Below, piece by piece: positions 59,420-64,000 of a DNA stretch of 64,000 bases. The DNA comes from Pseudoalteromonas piratica (lineage in GTDB: Bacteria > Pseudomonadota > Gammaproteobacteria > Enterobacterales > Alteromonadaceae): NCBI RefSeq assembly GCF_000788395.1, contig NZ_CP009888.1:806001-870000 (forward strand), written 5' to 3'. A program made the translations under genes and the position numbers. The notes beneath the pieces were generated by a model. That model was not told the DNA's origin, did not search any database, and saw only the letters and a program-made list of their open reading frames with translations. The stretch's first letter is position 1, and each line of letters begins with the position of its first letter.

Positions 59420-62122
59420 ATGGCGGGTACAATAAAAACATTGTTGCAGAATAAGCCAATAGCATTTGTTTTTATTGTTGTCATTTATTTTCTTTTAGGC
59501 TTAATTGGCACTTTTTTTCGAATCGAACCGGGCTTTGCTAGTGCTGTTTGGCCTGCTGCTGGTGCAGCCGTAGCCTTAGTACTTTATTTTGGTCGGGCTG
59601 TGACGCTACCGTTATTCATCGGTGCATTAGGCGCTAACTTATATAGCTCCGGTGTCAGCCTCGAATTAATCACTATTTCTGATTTACTATGGAATGCTGT
59701 TCGTGCTTGTGGAGCTGTACTACAAGCTTTGCTCAGTTACTATCTATTAAAAAAGTTTTGCGATCTTCCACTTAACTTTAATTCCGCAGGCCCACTCTTA
59801 AAAGTTCTCACGCTTACTAGTCCTGTGGCATGCCTTGTATCAGCGTCAATTGGCGTTTTAAGTTTATATCTCCAAGGTATTATTCCAATAGATATTGTCG
59901 ACTTTGTTTGGTTTACTTGGTGGGTTGGGGATAGTGTTGGTGTGTTATTCTTTTTCCCCTTATTCGCTATATTATTCTCTGCACACTATATTAAGCCTAT
60001 TAAAAATAGCAAAATAGTCGCTTTTGTCAGTGTTGTACTATTAACCTCTGTTTGTTTGACATTTACCTACTCCAAAGATATTTATAAGCGAAACCTTGCG
60101 ATTAAATTTTCAGAGATTACTGAAAAAAAAATTTATGAGCTTGAAATTTTAAAACGACAAATCGAAAACAACTTATTCGCCCTTGCCACAATATTTCGCA
60201 GTGGCATTTCACCAACTATTGATGAGTTTCAATTAATTGCAGCATCTTTAAATGATGGAGTAATTCCATACCGTGCAATTGCCTGGCTAGATGTCTTAGA
60301 TGTAGAAGAAAAAGAACTTTGGCTTACTAAGCAATCACAAAGAGGGTTAACCAACGCAAAGATAAAAATCATTGACGAAAGCCGGTTACACTCAAAAATA
60401 TTTCCAATAGGACTTACAGCACCTTATGCAAATAACAGCTTGGCCATAGGTATCGATTTGGCTAGTCATCCTGTTGCAGGTGATACCGTTTTTGATGCTA
60501 TCGAAGCACAAGGCATTCGGGCTACTCCGCCTATCCGGTTGGCTCAGCAATCTGATAAAGAAACAGGTAATGTGATTTACTATCCTGTTTTTAGTGACCA
60601 TGATAATCAATTAATAGGTATAGCAGAGATAGTGATAGAGGTTGATAAATCACTAGAACGTTTACTGCTAAATACGAAGGCAAGTGAGTCATATAACTTC
60701 ACTATATTTGACTTAAATTTAAAGAGTAGTGCGTATGCTACTGGGGTGGTGCAAAATCATAACTCTAATCATCAACTGCATTTTTCTGAATCTTATGAAA
60801 TAGAGTGGTTTGGTAGAAAATGGTCGGTTACTTTTGAGAGTACTGATAGTTTTGAAAATACCAAAAAAGATTGGCTAAGTTGGTTAACTTTAATTGTAGG
60901 CTTTATTATTGCTGCGCTCGGAATTGCATTCACATTAATTCTTGCTGGGTTTAATGATCAACTCAAACATCAAGTTAAAAGCAAAACCACTCAATTAGCA
61001 GCAGTAATAGACAAACTCGAAAAAGCAGATCAAGTCAAAAATGAATTTATAGCCAACATGAGCCATGAAATTCGAACTCCACTAAATGTGGTACTCACCA
61101 CGTTACAACTATTGAAACAATCTAAACAAGAGATAAAGGAAAAAGAACTCATTGATAGTGCACTTTCCTCTGGCCGAACGTTGCTGACAATAATCAATGA
61201 CATTCTCGATATATCGAAACTGGAGGCCGGCAAACTTGAAATTGAAAACACTGAATTTGATCTTAGCAAATTAATTCAGGATACAATTAACGAACAAGCG
61301 ACTATTGCAGAAAGCAAAGGATTAGATCTTGTAGTAGGCTCGATGCAAACTATTTCAGGTGTCTGGTATGGCGACCCAACACGTATAAAACAAATATTAA
61401 TCAATTTAATCAGTAATTCAGTTAAGTTTACAGATTCAGGCAAGGTAGAAGTGTTAGCGAGCAAGTATAAGCGTGGCTTGTTGCTTGAAGTAACAGATAC
61501 TGGAATTGGCATGACAGAACAGCAAACAGAGAAGTTGTTTGAACGATTTGTGCAGGCTGACAGTTCGACAACAAGGCGTTTTGGTGGAACAGGGTTAGGA
61601 CTTGCGATTGTCTCACAGTTAATTTATCTCATGAAAGGCAACATCGAGGTCTCGAGTGAATTAGAAAAAGGATCAAAATTCACGGTTAAGCTACCTTTAA
61701 AGCACAGCCCCACAAAGAAAATAGAACAGCCTGTTGATAAAGAATTAAATATGCCAGATCTTTCGGGTAAAACAATCTTGTTAGCGGAAGACAATAAAGT
61801 GAATCAAATGGTCTTTAAAGCGATCACAGCACCTTCAAATGCGAACTTATTGATTGCAGAAAACGGAAAGGAAGCAATTACATTACTTGAAAAAAATCGA
61901 CCTGAAATCATTTTTATGGATATTCAAATGCCAATTATGGATGGTGAACAGGCATGTATGTTAATCCGTGAAACAAATAAACAAATTCCTATAATTGCAT
62001 TAACTGCAAATGTTCTAGAGAAAGATGTGGCTCGATATTTAGAAGAAGGTTTTGATTCACATCTTGCTAAGCCAATCGAATTAAATAAATTAATAAAAGT
62101 GCTATGTGATTCTCTAACATAA
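59420..62122 (+). CDS. hybrid sensor histidine kinase: MASE1-CHASE-HisKA-HATPase-REC
   Basis: The 900-aa protein begins with a MASE1-type membrane sensor (about 1-225; [26 protein letters not shown] is typical), then a periplasmic CHASE-like domain (about 235-450; [39 protein letters not shown]), a further helix (about 490-515) and a coiled coil. The kinase core has [11 protein letters not shown] with His549, the ATPase motifs [15 protein letters not shown] and [12 protein letters not shown], and a C-terminal receiver with Asp834 ([11 protein letters not shown]). AAAGGA lies upstream. No response regulator is adjacent, so the phosphorelay partner is elsewhere. The signal is unknown. Confidence 0.92.
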   Translation: MAGTIKTLLQNKPIAFVFIVVIYFLLGLIGTFFRIEPGFASAVWPAAGAAVALVLYFGRAVTLPLFIGALGANLYSSGVSLELITISDLLWNAVRACGAVLQALLSYYLLKKFCDLPLNFNSAGPLLKVLTLTSPVACLVSASIGVLSLYLQGIIPIDIVDFVWFTWWVGDSVGVLFFFPLFAILFSAHYIKPIKNSKIVAFVSVVLLTSVCLTFTYSKDIYKRNLAIKFSEITEKKIYELEILKRQIENNLFALATIFRSGISPTIDEFQLIAASLNDGVIPYRAIAWLDVLDVEEKELWLTKQSQRGLTNAKIKIIDESRLHSKIFPIGLTAPYANNSLAIGIDLASHPVAGDTVFDAIEAQGIRATPPIRLAQQSDKETGNVIYYPVFSDHDNQLIGIAEIVIEVDKSLERLLLNTKASESYNFTIFDLNLKSSAYATGVVQNHNSNHQLHFSESYEIEWFGRKWSVTFESTDSFENTKKDWLSWLTLIVGFIIAALGIAFTLILAGFNDQLKHQVKSKTTQLAAVIDKLEKADQVKNEFIANMSHEIRTPLNVVLTTLQLLKQSKQEIKEKELIDSALSSGRTLLTIINDILDISKLEAGKLEIENTEFDLSKLIQDTINEQATIAESKGLDLVVGSMQTISGVWYGDPTRIKQILINLISNSVKFTDSGKVEVLASKYKRGLLLEVTDTGIGMTEQQTEKLFERFVQADSSTTRRFGGTGLGLAIVSQLIYLMKGNIEVSSELEKGSKFTVKLPLKHSPTKKIEQPVDKELNMPDLSGKTILLAEDNKVNQMVFKAITAPSNANLLIAENGKEAITLLEKNRPEIIFMDIQMPIMDGEQACMLIRETNKQIPIIALTANVLEKDVARYLEEGFDSHLAKPIELNKLIKVLCDSLT

Positions 62123-62153
62123 GTTGAGAATCACGAGTTAGACTGGTTCAATG

Positions 62154-62564
62154 TTAATCACTATTTCGTTCGCAAGGTAAATCACTGAGGTATTCTACAA
62201 ATTCAACTTCGAACCCATTAGGGTCAATAAAATAAGCATTTTTTCGAAACGGATGGACACTTCCTTTATCAACTTTAAAACCCGCTAGTTGCATCCGTGT
62301 AATTAATGAATCTAAGTTCTTTACGACATAAGCAAAGTGAGCCAATCCAATTTGGTGCCCAGACAGTAGTCTATTAGCCCCCTCACCATGATCACTGAAG
62401 GCAATATAATGATAGTCATCACCAAAGTGCAGCCATTTTCTTGGTTTACCATTCCATTCACCTGCGCCCTCCGCGCGAATATACCAATGTGGAAACGCTG
62501 CTTGGTAAAAAGTTAGAGACATTTTAAGGTCAGCGACAACGAGATTAACGTGTTCTAAAAACAT
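62154..62564 (-). CDS. VOC (glyoxalase/bleomycin resistance) superfamily protein
   Basis: The 136-aa protein has two beta-alpha-beta-beta-beta modules: LEHVNLVVADLKMSLTFYQAAFPHW and GLAHFAYVVKNLDSLITRMQLAGFKVD, ending KNAYFIDPNGFEVEFVEYLS. His4-like, His (AHFAY) and Glu (FEVEFVEY) give a plausible metal site. The family includes lyases, dioxygenases and drug-binding proteins; the substrate is not predictable. Confidence 0.87.
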   Translation of the reverse strand: MFLEHVNLVVADLKMSLTFYQAAFPHWYIRAEGAGEWNGKPRKWLHFGDDYHYIAFSDHGEGANRLLSGHQIGLAHFAYVVKNLDSLITRMQLAGFKVDKGSVHPFRKNAYFIDPNGFEVEFVEYLSDLPCERNSD

Positions 62565-62782
62565 AGTATTTCCTTATTTCAGCGCAGAAGTAGAGATAAA
62601 CAAAGAATGACAGTTGATGCATTTTAAATATTGAGTAAATGAGTACATAAAATAAGTCCTTTCATAAGTAAGAGATTAGACTATAAAAGCTCAAGTTAAC
62701 TTGAGGTAAAGCATTGTTTTTATTTTTTTGAAATTATTTTTGTGTGATGATTGCGCTATCACTTAATGAATGAGGTAAATAA

Positions 62783-63247
62783 GTGGAAGTAATTGCAGTA
62801 GAACAAGCGAATATGAGAGTTTATTTAAACTTATTACAAGGGTATGAGGCTGAGTTTTCAGCAATCACAGGTAAGCTACCAAATTTAATGGGTCTATTCG
62901 ACTTAGACACTGAACTCGTTGATAACGTGTCAGGATTAATTTGTTATGTTGAAAATAGGCCTGTAGGAATAGCTGCAATAAAGCAGCATGCAACTACAAG
63001 TTTTGAAATAGCAGAGTTTTATGTTGTTCCAAGTGTTAGAGAAAAAGGAATTGGTCGTAAGTTTGCCAGCTGGATTTGGCAACACTACCAAGGTGATTGG
63101 AAAATAAAACAAATAGATGGTGCTGTAAAAGCCACTCGATTTTGGCGAAAAGCTATAGAAAGTTATACAGATACTTATACAGAAAGTATTATTCAAGACA
63201 ATTACTGGGGTGAAGTAACCCAGCAAACATTTAATTCAGCAGAGTAA
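62783..63247 (+). CDS. GNAT family acetyltransferase
   Basis: 154 aa, starting with GTG at 62783 preceded by GAGG eight bases upstream. The acetyl-CoA block is VREKGIGRKFASWIWQHY and the preceding strand EIAEFYVVPS. AKATRFWRKAIESYT-like C-terminus (VKATRFWRKAIESY) is typical of small-molecule N-acetyltransferases. Stands alone ahead of the rRNA operon. Substrate unknown. Confidence 0.88.
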   Translation: MEVIAVEQANMRVYLNLLQGYEAEFSAITGKLPNLMGLFDLDTELVDNVSGLICYVENRPVGIAAIKQHATTSFEIAEFYVVPSVREKGIGRKFASWIWQHYQGDWKIKQIDGAVKATRFWRKAIESYTDTYTESIIQDNYWGEVTQQTFNSAE

Positions 63248-63249
63248 AA

Positions 63250-63294
63250 ACACTTTTATCTAGACAAACAGCCCTAAATTGATGATAAAAGTGT
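63250..63294 (+). terminator. hairpin after the GNAT gene
   Basis: ACACTTTTATC (63250-63260) / GATAAAAGTGT (63284-63294), a perfect 11-bp stem with a 23-base loop, then CACTTTTG. Likely terminator upstream of the rRNA promoters. Confidence 0.65.
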
Positions 63295-63364
63295 CACTTT
63301 TGCATGGTTTTGTACGTATTTCGCCCAAACGATCTAAAAAACTAAAAAAAGTTTGAAATAGGGG

Positions 63365-63392
63365 TTGATCCAAATTCGGATCTCTCTATAAT
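63365..63392 (+). promoter_or_regulatory. rRNA operon promoter P1
   Basis: TTGATC (63365-63370), 16-bp spacer, TATAAT (63387-63392), then a GCGCC discriminator. A run of A/T (about 63336-63360) sits at the UP-element position. Typical of an rrn P1 under growth-rate control. Confidence 0.85.
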
Positions 63393-63512
63393 GCGCCTCC
63401 ACCAACACGGGGAACGACGCAGCATAGCAGCGAATCACGAGTTGGGTAAGTCAAGTAAAACTGAGTTTTGAAAGTTTCTTAAAAACATAAGAAAAATAAT
63501 CAAAATTAAGTG

Positions 63513-63540
63513 TTGACAAAAAATTAGGAAAGCGTAACAT
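63513..63540 (+). promoter_or_regulatory. rRNA operon promoter P2
   Basis: TTGACA (63513-63518), 16-bp spacer, TAACAT (63535-63540), 148 bp downstream of P1. Preceded by A/T-rich sequence. It lies about 255 bp before the 16S start. Confidence 0.8.
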
Positions 63541-63554
63541 ACGCAGCCCTAACA

Positions 63555-63605
63555 GCGACGAAGCGTCGCGGCAAACGCAAGGTTGTTTGCACTGTTCTTT
63601 AAAAA
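63555..63605 (+). promoter_or_regulatory. rrn leader with boxB-like hairpins and boxA
   Basis: GCGACG-AAG-CGTCGC (63555-63569) and GCAAAC/GTTTGC (63571-63590) form two hairpins; TGTTCTTTAAAAA (63593-63605) resembles boxA (TGCTCTTTAACA). This layout recruits the NusB/NusE/NusG antitermination complex. The rest of the 63248-63797 gap is leader sequence with a GATATC-TTTT-GATATC palindrome, likely part of the RNase III processing stem. Confidence 0.78.
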
Positions 63606-63797
63606 TTTAAGCAATCATCTGTGTGGGCACTCGTACAGATTAAGTTCTAACATACGCTTTTAAAGCGTAACAAAATTTAGACTTAATTGAACTGAGTGAC
63701 CAACGGAATAAAGAAATTTATTCAGCACAGTCAATTCGATATCTTTTGATATCAAAATCAGAATTCATTGAGTCGGACTTATGTCCAAAAACACTTT

Positions 63798-64000
63798 TAA
63801 TTGAAGAGTTTGATCATGGCTCAGATTGAACGCTGGCGGCAGGCCTAACACATGCAAGTCGAGCGGTAACATTTCTAGCTTGCTAGAAGATGACGAGCGG
63901 CGGACGGGTGAGTAATGCTTGGGAACATGCCTTTAGGTGGGGGACAACCATTGGAAACGATGGCTAATACCGCATAATGTCTACGGACCAAAGGGGGCTT
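63798..64000 (+). rRNA. 16S ribosomal RNA, 5' end (partial)
   Basis: From TAATTGAAGAGTTTGATCAT onward the sequence is the conserved 16S start, with GGCTCAGATTGAACGCTGGC, the V1 hairpin (TTTCTAGCTTGCTAGAA) and ACCGCATAATGTCTACGGAC. The gene runs off the window end. The form of V1 and of the GGGGGACAACCATTGG block recalls Pseudoalteromonas. Confidence 0.98.

Overview
The window comes from a marine gammaproteobacterium of the order Alteromonadales, most likely family Pseudoalteromonadaceae. This rests on the 16S rRNA 5' end (from 63798) as I remember Pseudoalteromonas sequences, on the gene order murB-birA-coaX-tRNAs-tufB...rpoBC-str shared with Shewanella and relatives, on moderate to low GC, and on a cold-adapted-type M1 aminopeptidase. 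No database search was possible.

Layout. (1) 1-22.3 kb is accessory and metabolic: a BlaI repressor and M56 sensor protease facing a secreted metallo-beta-lactamase-fold protein across two perfect BlaI-type operators; a band-7 protein with a zinc ribbon; a flavin enzyme with the iodotyrosine deiodinase triad; ahpC-ahpF; an ABC ATPase followed by a permease fused to an M1 aminopeptidase; an esterase-like protein lacking its serine; FAA hydrolase; aldo/keto reductase; TorF-type porin; an unknown 388-aa protein; a double GNAT; a MocR-type protein lacking the PLP lysine; AsmA. (2) 22.5-31.1 kb is the spc operon (rplN to rpmJ) and the alpha operon (rpsM to rplQ), with a leader able to form the S4-binding pseudoknot. 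The S10 operon that normally precedes rplN is absent. (3) 31.1-35.1 kb has a heptamer tandem repeat, a CsgD/VpsT-like regulator, hinT, a DUF2057 protein and an LTA4-hydrolase-like aminopeptidase. (4) 35.2-37.8 kb is a murB-birA-coaX overlap operon. (5) 37.9-59.05 kb is the translation and transcription core: four tRNAs, tufB, a second EF-G, tRNA-Trp, secE-nusG, rplKA, rplJL-rpoBC, rpsL-rpsG-fusA-tufA. (6) 59.4-63.2 kb carries a MASE1/CHASE hybrid sensor kinase, a VOC protein and a GNAT. (7) From 63.3 kb an rRNA operon begins, with two promoters and a boxB/boxA leader, and 16S runs off the window.

The two tuf genes are identical over their whole length and about 36 bp beyond the stop, into the first half of each terminator, which points to gene conversion. 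Several promoters of the translation genes share a good -10 followed by a GC-rich discriminator (tRNA operon, spc, fusA2, rplJ, str, rrn P1), the expected mark of growth-rate and stringent control. Autogenous control is suggested by the alpha leader, the rplJ leader and the rplL-rpoB attenuator.

Most of the window is conserved housekeeping. The best leads for something new are the BlaI/M56/MBL-fold module with its two operators, the IYD-type flavoenzyme coupled to a DUF1653 protein, the lysine-less MocR next to a double acetyltransferase, the displaced S10 operon with an extra EF-G, and the (CTGAACC)n G-quadruplex-type array after the alpha operon.
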